Below, one piece after another: positions 47,426 through 60,500 of a DNA stretch of 64,000 bases. The number at the start of each line of letters is the position of its first letter. Position 1 is the first letter of the stretch. Under the pieces are notes generated by a model. The model did not search any database and was not told the DNA's origin. It was given only the letters and a program-made list of their open reading frames with translations. The DNA is from Camellia lanceoleosa (taxonomy: Eukaryota > Streptophyta > Magnoliopsida > Ericales > Theaceae), in the NCBI GenBank assembly GCA_025200525.1, contig CM045758.1:66028598-66092597 (forward strand), given 5' to 3'. A program made the translations under genes and the position numbers.

Positions 47426-47996
47426 ATATGATCATGGAGACATGTATATGTTAGATAAATATTCTCCAAGACATGTGTTCATTCACATGAACCTCCTTAC
47501 ATTATTATTATTCACTGAGCCTTGCTTACTCCATTTATATATATGATTATGTAGGTGATCAGCTGGGAGGATAACCCTAGGTCAGCTTCAGGAAACTTTT
47601 GGTGGACCTGTTTTGTTAAGCCTCCACAGTGGAGTCTTTTTCCCTTTTGAGGAGTTCCTTTGTGGCCACATTTTTGTTACGTTTTTTGTGGCTTTTAATG
47701 TACACTGGGGTAATATGTAATTTTTTGTGGTAATATAACTCTTTGTGTATATAAACTTGACTTGGACTTGTATATGAAAAACTGTATATGTAAATCTTGG
47801 ATATACGTCTTGATGTTGCAATGTTTAATGATCCTGGCATGTAAGCATTGCTCAATGGACGTTCTGCTATTTATTTGCTTCTGCTTTAGATCCTGTTATG
47901 GATTAGCATTTATTTTGAAAACTTTTGCTTTTGAGGTCTCAGTATAGGCCAGTTATGGCCAAACTTTTAGGGGCAGATTTGGGTCGTGATAGCTGA

Positions 47997-49288
47997 TTAC
48001 TTACAGATACCATAATAAATTATGTAACTCGACAATTTCATGAGAGTGACCTTGTAAACACTTACAAGCATAGATCTATAAATATCCTGAGAATAATTAT
48101 GAAATTCTTATATCGATCAAAATATTAAGTTAGAATATCATTCCATTTTCTTAAAAAAACTATTCTATATTTTCTACATAAATGAAAACATACTAATGAC
48201 TAATATTATATTTTTCATCATGTAAGATATTCATAACATAGGAAACGAGACTTAACAACTCTTGATGTATAAAAATATATTACATATTAATATTAATATA
48301 TTCTTACACTAATAGTATGCAAATAATATGCAATAATGGATTCACTAAATTTGTAGTATAAGATGAACTATTAAACAAAATTTTATAATTGTGCAATTAA
48401 TTTCATACCTTCAATTGTATTACAAAGGGATTATAGAAAATTGAAGTGGAAAGTTGATAGAATAAGATTTGTGAAATTCTATATATTTAAAGGAACTACT
48501 TATTGCTTATTGTTTAAGATAAGATTGTGATCTCAACAATCTAGTTATAAATTAATATTTATGTTTATAAAATTTCTCATTTATCATTTAAATTCTTTAG
48601 CCGAGTATATATTCATTTCTTACTTATAGTTGTATTTTAGATATAGATTAATTTATCTATACAAATCTCCATACTTTGTACACATATCACATACCAATTT
48701 AAGAGACATGCATAATTATAATATTAACAGTTGATGAAAAATCACTTGTCACGTGCAACACACATGTCCAACAACTAGTAAAAATAAATGATAAAGGAAA
48801 TAATATCATAATATATGTATTACTCAAGTGGTAAAAGTCTTTTTCACTAAACTCAAAGTTTTGTTTTTGAGTCTTCACTATTTAATTTTTTTGTTTGTTT
48901 GTTTTTATTAATTGATAAATCAAAGTGTGTTGATTCAAATATGAGAGATAAAATGATATTCACTTAGAGTTAAAGAGCCTTAAATTAGCCCATAACTTAT
49001 TTACTTTAAATAAGGGTAGTTTTGGAAATTGACTTTTTTAGTGACTTTTTAACTTTATATATACCTCTAAATACACCTAACTCTTTTGGTTGAGCACCCA
49101 GATTCTTTAGAGTTATTTTGAGAAGTTATAGTAATCCCAGTTTTCCCTTCATTGTTTAATTGTATTCTGAACTTGGTTCCGTGGATGTTGGTCATTGTCT
49201 TATTCTCAATTCTATCTTTTACTCTTTATATTTGAGTCTTGGGTTGTGTTGGGCAGGTTAGGAACAGATTGGTTGTGTTTAGAAACCA
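47997..49288. other. Gene-free AT-rich DNA
   Basis: No gene or element ends are visible. A tRNA-like CTCAAGTGGTAAAAGTC near 48823 is too weak to call a SINE. Confidence 0.5.
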
Positions 49289-49293
49289 AAAGT

Positions 49294-51203
49294 TGATGCC
49301 CAGATTTTGGTCTTCACGCTCGAGTAGGGATTTTGACGCTCGAGCGGGCCCTTTGTTTTTGCTTTTCTGCTCGAGCGGGCATTTTGACGCTCGAGCCTGA
49401 TTATTCATCTCCCAGTATTTTCTTCTACAGGTCATCGGACGCTCGAGCGTCCACTTTCACGCTCGAGCGGGGACCATCGACTGCAAAACTTCTGGAAGTG
49501 TGCATCCGGCGCTCAAGCGGCGCTTTTGACGCTCGAGCATAAGTCTGTGTCTGACGCTCGAGCGGGGCGTTCCACACTCGAGCGGACCTGTTTGTATATC
49601 AATCCGAAAAACAGCTTTTTGGAACACTTTTTTGGGCCATTCTCTCTTTCTAACTTTTCAAAACCCAAACTTGAGAGCTTCTTACTCTAGACTTCAGTTT
49701 CTCTCTAAGAAATCATCTAGTTTGAGTGATCTTCTACCACAGTTCCTTTGCATAAAGTGTAGAGGTTGGTGTGGGCTACATTTCAATCCGAAAATCTTTG
49801 GGTTTGGAGCATTTCGAGTTTCATCATTTTCTCCATTTGGTCTCTCTATTTGAGGTAGGGATAACTACTCATATTTATGGTCTTTGACATAAACTTATAG
49901 TCATTTTGATGTAATGTTGAAGTTGTGTAATTTTGGGGGTTAGAGTTTCAAAATATATAAAGAGGGGTTTTGTTCTTTTGACTCATATATATATATATAT
50001 ATATTGAGTCTTAAAATGAGGTTATTGATGTTTAATGAAAATATTTGAGCTTTTGGGTCAATGTTGAGAAAAATGGGAGGAAAGCCCTAATTTGTTGTTA
50101 TGAATTAATCTGTACAATTAATTTTGGAAAGTTATGAAAATATAAAATTGAGTTGGAAATAATGAAATTGAGGAGTTATGAGAATGAATGGTGGAGTTGG
50201 ATAAGTTAATCACTAACCTTTGGAAATATTGATAATTTATCTGTTGATGTATTTATTATCTATTTGGAAATAATTGTTTTGGGCTATCGGTGGAGGATAG
50301 TCTTGATTGTTGTAGACACTATATGTTGATTAGGAAAAACTGAAACTAATCACGTTGAATATGTCATTGAATATGACAGTTGAAATAATACATCGAATAT
50401 GTGTATTGATTGATCATTGTATATGATAAGTGTTTATATACATTGTATTGTGTGGGAGGAGATAGGGGATGGACTCCTAAACCAGATATTATTTGGGAGG
50501 AGATAGGGGATGAACTCCATTGATACAGCAAATATGTGTATCTATTATGATGTATGGAAGTGTTTTAAGATGGCATTGATACAGCAAATATGTGTATCTA
50601 TTGTGAAGTATGGAAGTGTTTGATATGAATTGTTATCTCATTTAAAAAGGAAGTGCTTTAATATGAGTCGTAGTCTCATTAAATTGTTGGCCAGGTTCTG
50701 AGCCGTGTTATGAATTGAAATTTGATAAGTAAAGGAAAGTGGAATGAAATATGGACATATCTGTCATGGAATTGGATTGTGTTGTATGTTGGTTTGTATG
50801 AGTTAAGTATTTATCAAATGCTAATATTTTAGTTATTGCCCATATTATGTTTAACACATCTCTACTGGGCGTTGGCTCACCCTATATGGGACATCATTTT
50901 CAGGTACAGGTGACATGCCACCTCCAAGGACGTAGCTTGGGAGGCTTAGGGACTGAGAGACCTTTTTCTGATTATCTTTTTGTATTACATGTATATCAAG
51001 CCAAGGGCTTATTTTTGTGTAAGAAGTTAGAACTCTACTTTTGTTGGACCCAAGTGTTGACTTGGAAAGTTGTAAGCCTATAGGGCATTTACTTTTGTTA
51101 TCAACATATAATATCTCTTGTAAGAATACTCTGATGTTGGTAATATGATATCTCTTTTTGTATCATGAATGTATGGTTACGGGTTTATTTTGAGTGCGTT
51201 ACA
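49294..51203 (+). mobile_element. Solo LTR E (1910 bp)
   Basis: It begins TGATGCCCAG and ends GTGCGTTACA, with a perfect 5-bp duplication AAAGT (49289-49293, 51204-51208). Order on the plus strand: dense CTCGAG block (49319-49582), GAGGTAGGGAT (about 49853), TA microsatellite (about 49985-50004), duplicated GGGAGGAGATAGGGGAT units (50450-50600), CTGGGCGTTGGCTCACCC (about 50865), and a splice-acceptor-like TTTTCAGGTACAGGTGAC (about 50896). No ORF is supported. Confidence 0.85.
49319..49582. repeat. CTCGAG palindromic word block in LTR E
   Basis: Nine CTCGAG hexamers (49319, 49339, 49370, 49390, 49442, 49462, 49532, 49556, 49577) plus CTCAAG at 49512 lie in 264 bp, most extended to ACGCTCGAGCGGG. 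One such hexamer is expected every 4 kb by chance. Confidence 0.9.
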
Positions 51204-51208
51204 AAAGT

Positions 51209-54200
51209 AGGAAAAAAAAATCAATTTATTGACTTATTGACTTGTTTGGATCACATCACCTCTTTATTTTATATATATATATTTTTTTTAAAAAAACAAA
51301 GAAAAAGCCAATAAACTAGCTTTTTTCATACTTCCCAAAACAAGCCAACACCCTAACCAAAAAATTGTATTTTTTTATATTTTTGTTGAACATCCCAAAT
51401 CATTCCAATTTTATCTATATTCACCAATTAATCGTCGAAGTTATCTTTGCTACCAGAGCCACCTCGCCAAAGCCATCTCACTGGTCAGTCCCCTTCTTTG
51501 ATGCCGCCCTTCCATCCATTTCTTTCAAACCCTAAGCCCACCACCTGTGGAAACAATCTTCTGTGTATAATAAATAAATTGAAACCAAATCAAACAAATA
51601 AAATAAATAACTTATTGAATTTATTTTACCTAACCAAATGAATAATAAAAAGATCAAGCCGAGTGTGTGACACTTTGTCCTTAAGACAGATTCGCCCTGC
51701 CCTTAAGACAGATTCACCCCACCACGGTGCTTATGGACAAGTGACGTCTATCTTCCAAGATACAATGATCTTCACAAATTGTAGTAGAACTCCAAACAAT
51801 TTGTTCGGCGAACAAAACCTATGTTCTAAATTCTTTGAATTTTTTCCTAAAATAATATGAAGACTAATGCAAACAGATAAAAAATCTGGACAGTAAGAAA
51901 TGTATTTTTCAGACTGTTTTTCCTGAATCTTTGACTGCTAGAAATAAGTCTCAATTTATAAGCAACTTGGTGACCATTCATACTGCCCAAACAGGTAGAA
52001 TTTAAAATGAACAGATGCAGAAATTAAACTGGATAGATTCAACTTCAAACTGGACAGATCTGTAACTATAGCAGTTACAAAAACTGTCTAGAACTGCTGG
52101 GCAATTTTTTCTGATCTATTAGAATATTTAGAACCTGTTCGAATCTGCCTGGATAGATTTAAATCTGTTTGAAATAATAGAATCTGTCTGAAATTCAACA
52201 GATTTGAAGAAACATGTTTGGACAGTTTTGAATCTGTCTGGCAGTTTAAAAAACATGTTAACAGTTGGGAATTAGTGGAATTCGGAGGCACAATTTTTGG
52301 AGAATCGGAGGCACCATTTTTGGACACAAAATTTGAATTACAAATAATCTCCTGCAAGAATTTTTTTGCACCCGGACGACGACACACATGGTGGTTTGGG
52401 CTAAGGTTCACATTGTCCATAACTCCTTCCTTCTACAAACTTGGGGTGTCCCTTGGGGCCTAACCCAAGTGTTGTCACCTAAAACTTATATACATACATA
52501 AGTTCTCTTCAATTTTCAATGTGAGATAACTATTTTAAGGAAACCCATATTTTACTTTTTTAAATGTCCATTCCATGAACCCGAAAATGACATCAAGTTT
52601 CTATTCACTTATAAATGGTTTTGACAAACCGTCTTCATCGTGTGACTTGTTATGGGGCAAAGAACACGTCACCTCTTCGGATCTATCGCAAAAGACGTTT
52701 GGAGCCTACTCTATTTTGGGCTCAAAAGTGGTCCAAAATAAATCTATAAAAACCAAAATTTCCAACACTACCTGCCATCATCGGCAGAGAGAGAGAGAGA
52801 GAGAAAGAGAAAGAAAGAGAGAGAGAGAGAGTCGCAAAGAAGAATAAGAGGAAGAAGAAAAAGAAGAAATGAGAGGGTTGTAGTCGAAGGGAGGGTAGAG
52901 ATGCCAGATCTGAGAGGGCAGGTTGGTGATCGCGAGTCACAACCGGCGTACGGAAGGTGAGTTGTAGATAGTAATGGATGGGTGAGGTTTTACGATCGGG
53001 AGTCGCAGTTGGTCGAAGTGGGTTTCTTGCAAGTTGTAGAAGGGAAAGTGAACGGTTCACATGCGGTGGAGAAGAGTAGGGTTTGCCGGCGATAATGACA
53101 CGGTGGGGTAGTGAAAGTGAATGGACTGGGGCTAATGAACAAAGGTCATAGCGACAGGTAAACCGATGAAAGGTTGGAGGGTGACGACAATGACGACGAA
53201 AAAGGGACTGAAAAATGCTTACCAAAGCTAAGAGGGTTGCCAGAGGTCTTGTCGGAGCTGAGGAGGGAAAGCTGGAGTTAGGATTGGGATTTTAATATTA
53301 TAGTAATATAGTTGAGGGGTGAAATGGTATTAAAAAAATAAAATAAAATTGGCTTGGCCAACTAAAAAGATAAGGTGCATTTAGAGCCACCATTTACAAA
53401 AAAGCCGAAAAAATAGAAGGATTTTTTTTTTCAAAATAATTTTTTTGACTAAAACTTTGTATTAAGAAAATAAAATAAAATAGACTTTTACAAATAAGTT
53501 TGTGTACCATATTTTTAACTTCTTTTTTTTTTTTTGGGGGGGGGGGGGGGGGAACTATTTTAAGTGATCAAAGTTAATTTTTTATTTTTAAACAATAAAT
53601 GGGCATGACAAATTACCCAAATTTCAAACAGATTTAGTAAAAAAAAGCTTATACGCCCATCAAAACGAATTACAAAAAAAAGTTAACTAGCTTTTCAAAT
53701 GTAATTTTTTTAAATAGGTTAAAATAGTTAAATAGTCAATTAAAATAATCAATTTTTCAAACAAGACCTTAATCAAAGATATAGAAAAATGACATGCCAT
53801 CAATTTCAAACCACATGAAAATATTTTTTTCGCTTGATCAAGTTGCTTATGAGTCAGATGGAACTGCAGAAGTATTAATTTTGGTTGCCTTTTTCTGCAA
53901 TAAATCTATCCGTTGCCAAGATGAATGAGAGGAATAAATAGTAGAGAGGAGGAAGATGACAAAGAGGTGGTCACACTGTTTTGTCTGGTCAATATGTTGT
54001 TTGGCAATGAAGAAAAGCAAAGTAGAGTAAAGATAAAAATGACGACAAAGAAGGATGGGTTTATAGAATAAAGGGACAGGACCGGGACAGTTGATCCCAA
54101 CCCCACATTGCATGTCTACAAAAGATTATATTAATCTTTGAGTAGAATATACGGTTTGAGTGAATGAATAAGGGTTATTAACTAAATTTATTAGATAAAA

Positions 54201-54619
54201 CGACTGATAATTGTGTTATTTGATATCAATAAATATTTAAATTCAAAATTATTGAATAATATAATATTTTTGTCCCTTTCATTAATATCATGGTCAGGTT
54301 TGTTTCGCTCCACAAGTTGGTAGATTGGATTATTAATCTTGTAGATCCTGTATAGTTCATGTTTGATTGACAAAAATAAAGGGGACTAATAATTCCATAG
54401 GACTATGAATACCCTCACATGGAGAGATTAGCTTAACTAAATTTTGAGTGAGATTAGAAAAATAATGAAGGGATTGAATCTATTTTATATAAAAATTTTA
54501 TTTTTTTACCAAATGCACCTGTTTGTTTTAATATATGTTTTAATTTTTTTAATATAGAAATAATTTATTTATTTATTTTATATAAATTTTTTTTTACATC
54601 CCATCATTAATCATCTCCT
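51209..54619. other. Gene-poor DNA with GA and poly-G microsatellites
   Basis: No gene is supported. A GA-rich microsatellite lies at about 52785-52832. A T-run followed by about 18 G lies near 53521-53552. The 52722-53225 minus open frame is low-complexity Ser/Leu/Pro and partly encoded by the GA repeat. A TTGGATCACATCACCTCT stretch (51246) resembles the MITE at 2815. Confidence 0.5.
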
Positions 54620-54624
54620 ACACT

Positions 54625-54874
54625 GGCCCTGTTTGGTAGAACTGTAGAAAAGTACTTATAGCTTATGCCTAAACAGCTTATAGCTTATAATTATGAACAT
54701 AATCTGATTTCTGACTTATAAATTAAGCATCTCCTGCCCCACTCAAAGAATAAGCTGATTTCTGACTTCTAAAAAGTTATAAGGTATAAGCTATAAACTA
54801 AACTAAACACATCAAAATAGCTTAAATTAAGCTGAAAGTTAAAATAAACAGCTTTTAAACTGCACCAAACAGGT
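54625..54874 (-). mobile_element. MITE related to the one at 18037
   Basis: Its 250 bp begin GGCCCTGTTTGGTAG and end CACCAAACAGGT, with ACACT on both sides (54620-54624, 54875-54879). The interior shares AGCTTATAGCTTATA, CCCACTCAAAGAATAAGC and ACACATCAAAATAGCTTAA with the inverted copy at 18037-18276. Confidence 0.75.
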
Positions 54875-55189
54875 ACACTATCATCAAAACAAATATACTT
54901 TTACTTAATCCTCTCGCTAACAATTCTCACATTAACAATCCTTTTACTAACAATTCTTTCACTAACAATTTTATCCATCATAATCCGTCAAACAAACATG
55001 ACTTTAAAGTTTTCGTCATTATAGAACCAATTAGTATAATTTAGCTAAAATTAAGAGGCTGGTTACAATTGTTGTAGGGTAATTCTATTTTCACGCTACA
55101 AACTATCTCACTGTACACCATTTACTTGGGGGCACATTGGGGGCACATCACACACAATTTTGAGTCTTCGATTTTTGCTCAATACACAC

Positions 55190-55400
55190 CGTTCTCAAAA
55201 GAGTAATGATCTATACACTCAGTGGGGGTCTCACCCCCACCCCCAGTGAGGTGGCGAGCCCCCACTGGTCCAGACTTTGAAAAAAAAAAAAAAAAAAAAC
55301 AAACTAACTAACTAACTAACTAACTGTTTTCCGGACCAATCCCCCAGTGACACCTCACTGGGGGTCACTCCCAGCTGGGGGTAGGAATCATTTTGGATTC
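55190..55400. mobile_element. Foldback MITE-like element
   Basis: Arms with CCCCCAGTGAGGTGGCGAG and, inverted, CCCCCAGTGAGGTGTCACTG flank a poly-A tract (about 55279-55299) and a CTAA microsatellite (about 55303-55325). The foldback is imperfect and the ends were not set. Confidence 0.5.
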
Positions 55401-57584
55401 TCAAAATATCCTCATCTTCACCAACCCCAACTTTAACCCTAACCCTAACATCTTTTCACTACCGCTGTCATCTCTACGCCACAACCGCCAGCATCGTCCC
55501 TACGAACCTTCGTTCGTCGTCAGCCCTCTCCCGCCGACGTCATCCCCCTCCCCACTCCACTACTACACCCTCCTCTATTGCAGCCGCCTATAACCCTCAC
55601 CTTATTGCCTTTCCCCTTTTCCCTTATTTCCAACCTTAGCCCCATTTTCTTGTTCTTTTTCTTCTTCTTCTTCTTCTTCAAACCCTAGATCTAGAAACCC
55701 AAATCAATCTCTCTCTCTCTCTCTTGCAGCCATAGAGAATGATTCGATCGAACAGTGGAGGGATCTGGAGGATAGATCGCGACTGAGAGTGGCCGATGAG
55801 GTTAGAGAGGGGTGACGGGGGGAGATATGTGAGTTTCAACGTTAGTGGTGGAGGGAATGGCAGCGTAAGAAGCCGCGGCGGCGGCGGGGCTCGCGATGCT
55901 AGAGTTTCAAAAGAAGAAGAGAAAGAAAGAAACAGAGATAGAGAGAGGGAAAGGGAGAGATGATGGAGGCTGAGTGGAGAAGAAAAAGAGAAGGAGGACG
56001 CGCGACGAAGGTTGAGGAGTGACCAACGCCGAAATTGGAACCAGAACCAAAAGTGGATTGGTGACTGTGATTGAATGGGATGTGGTGTGGGTGTCTAAAA
56101 GAGTAATTTTATGAAGGGATAAAATTGTAAAAAGAAAAATTTAATAAACGGTGGCTGGAGAAAATAAGACGAAATTCTGGGTTTGTTTGGTTTGATTTTC
56201 TGAAAAAAAATTTGGAAAATTTTCTTTACAAATAAGTTTTCAAAAGTAATCAAACCAAATAAATTTTCTCAAATTTTTTTTCTAAAACTTGTAAACCAAA
56301 CAAGTTTTTCAAACAAATTTCTCTCTCACATATATCAAATCAATCACTTTTTTCAAAACTCTCTCTCAAAATCATTTTCCAAAACATCTTTTGAAAAAAA
56401 TCAAACCAAACATGTTTTCGTACTTTTTATCTCTAAAACACATTTCTCAAACACAAACCAAACATATCCTCTATTTTCATACGGTACTTCCTCCCTTTCC
56501 CAAAATCCTAACTCTAACTGTCTTAAACCATTAGTTTCCACCATCACCATCCATGGCTGCCTACTCTTCCCTTTTCCACTTTTCCCGTCCCCTCTTCCCC
56601 CCATTGCGACCCCTCATTGCTTAACAAAAAGATCGGCGCACCACTGCGATCTCCCTCCGCCTTCATTACCCAAACCTATAATGCTTGGAGCGCCTAACCC
56701 TGAGCCATCTATGTTCCTTGTCCCACAACCGAAGTCTATATTTTCCAGTGTGGTTCTTTCAATAAAATCATTTGCTTCAAAAGTAAAAGATTCCTCAACA
56801 ATGAATCTGGTACTCATTGTTCCATCCATGTAGGACAAGTAATATTGGCAAATTGATTTTTCTAAGCAAGTCAAGTACTTTAGACCTCCACAGTAAAAAT
56901 TTACACAAAGTTATTCTCTGAAGGTTGATGATTTTTCTCGGTTATAAATTGATGCAAATCGATTCTGATTGTAGCACTTATCACAAGGCGAACATTACAT
57001 CCATATTAGACTATTGCCTATATCAAAAACTGCAAATGTTTGCTGTGGTGGGGTGCCAATGCTAAATTCCATTACGAATTCGTTGCTCGTGCTCTCACCA
57101 TTATGTTTGTTTCTCCCTTGGTGATGGTGGTGAGTTGACTAAAGTATACACTGCGTTGATCAGAGCAATTTTTCAGAATTTATCTCCTTGAAATGGAATC
57201 TTGAATAGTTATGCACATTTCAATTTGTTTCAACTGTAAGAGATATTGCCAATTTGCATAGATGTAACAAAACAAAAAAAATGTTTATGAAACACAATAC
57301 TAGTTACCTTGAAAAAATAAAAACGGTGGTGTCTTATTAGGGTTAGGGTTTGGAGGATGAAGATGATAAGGATATTTTTCGTATGGTAGGATGTGTATTG
57401 AGTGAAAGTTGATAATTTAAATTTATTTAATGTGTTTATTGAGAAAAAATGTGAAAAGAGGAGAAGTATTGTGTGGAAATAAAATTTCCCGAAAATAAGT
57501 GGTGTACAAATAGAATCTCCTATTATTTTATTACTTGAGAGGGTAGTCACTATAATAATATAAATATGCCCTTAAAAACCTACC
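55401..57584. other. Gene-poor DNA
   Basis: CT-rich and GA-rich stretches (about 55690-55960) and GTTTGGTTTGAT...AAACCAAAC ends near 56177-56470 suggest another small inverted-repeat element. The minus open frame 56614-56874 shows no known domain and is not called. Confidence 0.4.
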
Positions 57585-60500
57585 TGGTAATGGCATTGAT
57601 GTACCATCTCGTGAGGACATGCTCATGCTTGAATTCCAGACAGCTTCAATGATGGATCTGATTTTGGCAACAGCTAACCTCCTCAGTCGCCATGAAGATT
57701 ATGAGCTAGAACTATAGAGAGATGGGTCACCCTCTACAATTCGAACAACGCGAAATTTGACCCAGTCTCATAAGCCTAATCTTGCATTTCTTATGGAGAC
57801 TAAAATGGAGGCTAAGAAGTTGGAATGGCTGGGCTTGACCATGGGTTTTCGATTCTGGACAGGGGTAGATAATTCTAGGTATGAGGGAGGTTTATGGGCA
57901 GCATGGGATGACTTATGGCAGATTAGGAGGTTTATGGGCAGCATGGGATGACTTATGAGTTACTATGGGTTGGTGGCTATTTTTGCTACGGGGAATTTTT
58001 TCACTTGGATGAATAATCAGGTGGGTGCCAAGGCAACTTACGAATGTTTAGACAGAGCAATGGTTTCAACCGATTGGTTAAATCTTTTTTGGCAGGCAGT
58101 ATTACTGGCATTGCCTATATAGTGATCGGATCATGGACCAATTGTACTGGATACAAGTCCCATTAGCTCAAAAAAGAAAGAATGGGGTCGTTTTGAAGAT
58201 GGTTGGTTGTTAAAAAGCAGCACGGGAGAGATCGTTGAGAAGGTTTGGAAGGTTTCAATGGCGGGATCAGATGCGTTTCAACTTATGCAACATCAAAGAA
58301 TTGTGCTTAGACACCGAAGAAATTGGCATAACCAACCCACTTGGAGATTGGACATTCAAATCTCTCAACCTCGTAGAAAATTAGAAGTGCAGAAGATTTC
58401 GGATTTGGGAGTGAAGTCTTATCAAGATTATGGGCTAAGACACAAGTTGGATGATCTGTTGTAACGACAAGGGGTATATGGGGTGCATCGTGTAAGGCTA
58501 AACTGGTTACATCTTGGTGATCGAAACACGAAATACTTTCATATGGCGGTTATTATTCGGGCTAATCAGAATCGGATAACTTGTATTCCAATGGAAAATG
58601 GTGGGAAGGTTATGGCTCAAGAGGGGATTCAAGCAGCGTTTTTGCAGCATTTCAAAGAGATTTATCATGTTCATAATTCCAAATCTTAGACATCAGGTAC
58701 ATTGCCGCATTTTTCTTACCTTTATCACCTTCAATTTTTATCTGTAATTAATTGTCGAATTTCGGAGGAACACAAGGTGTGATTAGATCAACCTGTGTTG
58801 GAATATGAAATAAAAGATGCTATTTTTACCATGGGAGGGTTGAAAGCCCCAGGACCAGATGGTATGATTGCAGATTTTTATCAGAAATAGTGGGGAGTTG
58901 TTGGTAAATCTGTGGTTGCTTCGATCCTCTCTTTCTTTGAATTTGGCCATACGCGTAAAGAACTGAACAAAACACTGTTGGTTCTTATACCCAAGGTTAA
59001 AAATCCCCAAACGGTGAATGATTTTCACCCCATCAGTTTATGTAATGTGGTGTATAAAATTATATCTAAGGTTATGGCCAATAGGCTTCGTCATGTTCTT
59101 CCTTTTTTAATCTCTGCTCAGCAAAATGCATTTATTGTCGGATGATTAATTTCAAATAATATTTTGTTAGCCCATGAGGTGTTGGAATTTATTTGGAAAA
59201 GGAAGTCAGGTAATCAGTCTTTTTATGTGCTTACGTTGGACATGAATAAGGTCTATGACCGGGTTAATTGGGAGTTCCTTGAAAATATTTTGGATGCTAT
59301 GGGTTTTAGTCATTGGTGGATTCATTTGATTCATCAGTGTATATCTACTGTATCTTTTTCTATGTTGATTAATGCTAGAAGAACAGAGTGCTTTTAGCCA
59401 AGATGTAGGCTAAGGCAAGGGGATCCATTGTCTCCATATCTCTTGTTATTGGTGATTCAAGCGTTATCTTTCAGTTTTGAGATGGGTATCTCATTAAGTA
59501 GAAATGCTCCCGTAATGAATCACTTGTTTGCGGATGATTGTTTTATCTGTATGAAGTTCAGCATGCAGGAAGTATGGATTCTTAAATGGTTTTTAGAGGC
59601 CTTTTGTCATCAATCTGGGTTCATTATTAATTTCAATAGCTCGAATATGTTGGCTTCTTCCAGGGAATTCTTGAGTAATTGCCTAGGGGTGAAGTTAGTT
59701 GCTAAACTGGGAATATATTTAGGCGCCCATCTAGATCTAAGTGGAAGGAAAGGAGTGTTGTTCAGTCGTATTGTGTCTAAATTTCATTCAAAACTTCAAG
59801 GTTGGAAAAGAGGTTTCTTATTTTTTGCGAGTAAATGTGTGTTGGCCAAACATTCCCTGCTTGCTATTCTGGTGTATCTTTTGTCAGTTTTTAAGGCTCC
59901 CCAATATTTTGTTCGGCAAATTCAGAGTATAATTAGTCGTTTTCTTTGGGAAAGTAAGGATGAGGGTGGTGTTGTCTAGAGGAAATGAGGCATTTTGTGT
60001 CTACCTAAAGCTTTAAGTGGGTTGGGTTTCAGAGATCTGGGGATGGTTAAACCAGTCTTTATTAGCTAAAATTGCATGGCGTATTCTCCAAAATCCACAA
60101 TCCCTTCTTAGTAGAGTCCTGTTAGCAAAATTTTGTCGTCATAAGGGGTTTCTAGAGGTTCAGCCAAGCGGTGAATGTTCTAAGGGATGGAGAAGCATTC
60201 TGTGGCGACGAGATTTGTTGAAAAAGAACTTTTTTGGATTGTAGGGGATGGGTCTAAAATCAACCCATTCGAGGATCAATGGATACCTACTACAAACAAT
60301 GAAATGGTAGGTAGAAATGTCAGACGCATGTTCTCTTCCTTTTCAGTATCTCATTTAATTGATCATGGTACTAGGACTTGGAGGGAATTGTTGATTCACA
60401 CTCTTTTTCCGAGTAATATGGTAAAGCACATTCAGAGCATTCATTTGTTTAGGGAGGAAGCGGATCGGGTGGGTGGAAATATTGTAAAGATGGTAGATAC

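Larger units (their letters stand above)
33673..47991 (+). mobile_element. Solo-LTR-like unit D, interrupted by the Tat element
   Basis: The left part 33673-34740 begins TGTAATAACCCGAC; the right part 46493-47991 ends GGGTCGTGATA. Perfect 5-bp duplications GCTGA flank the whole (33668-33672, 47992-47996). Joined length is about 2.56 kb, close to unit A, and both ends match A. A donor-like GAGGTAAGTG lies near 34297, a TA microsatellite at 34553-34573, an ACGT-core word block at 46535-46683 and a 30-bp-unit tandem repeat at 47300-47425. No coding region belongs to D itself. Confidence 0.85.

Noticed and set aside
48820..48890. Possible tRNA-derived SINE
   Set aside because: An A-box-like word is present but there is no proper B box, tail or target duplication.
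52722..53225. 167-codon minus-strand open frame
   Set aside because: It is low complexity, partly encoded by the GA microsatellite, with no domain and no gene context.
55430..55450. Telomere-like CCCTAA repeats
   Set aside because: Only about two units are present, too few for an interstitial telomere tract.
56614..56874. 86-codon minus-strand open frame
   Set aside because: No recognisable family and no splice or start context; it could be a fragment but cannot be supported.
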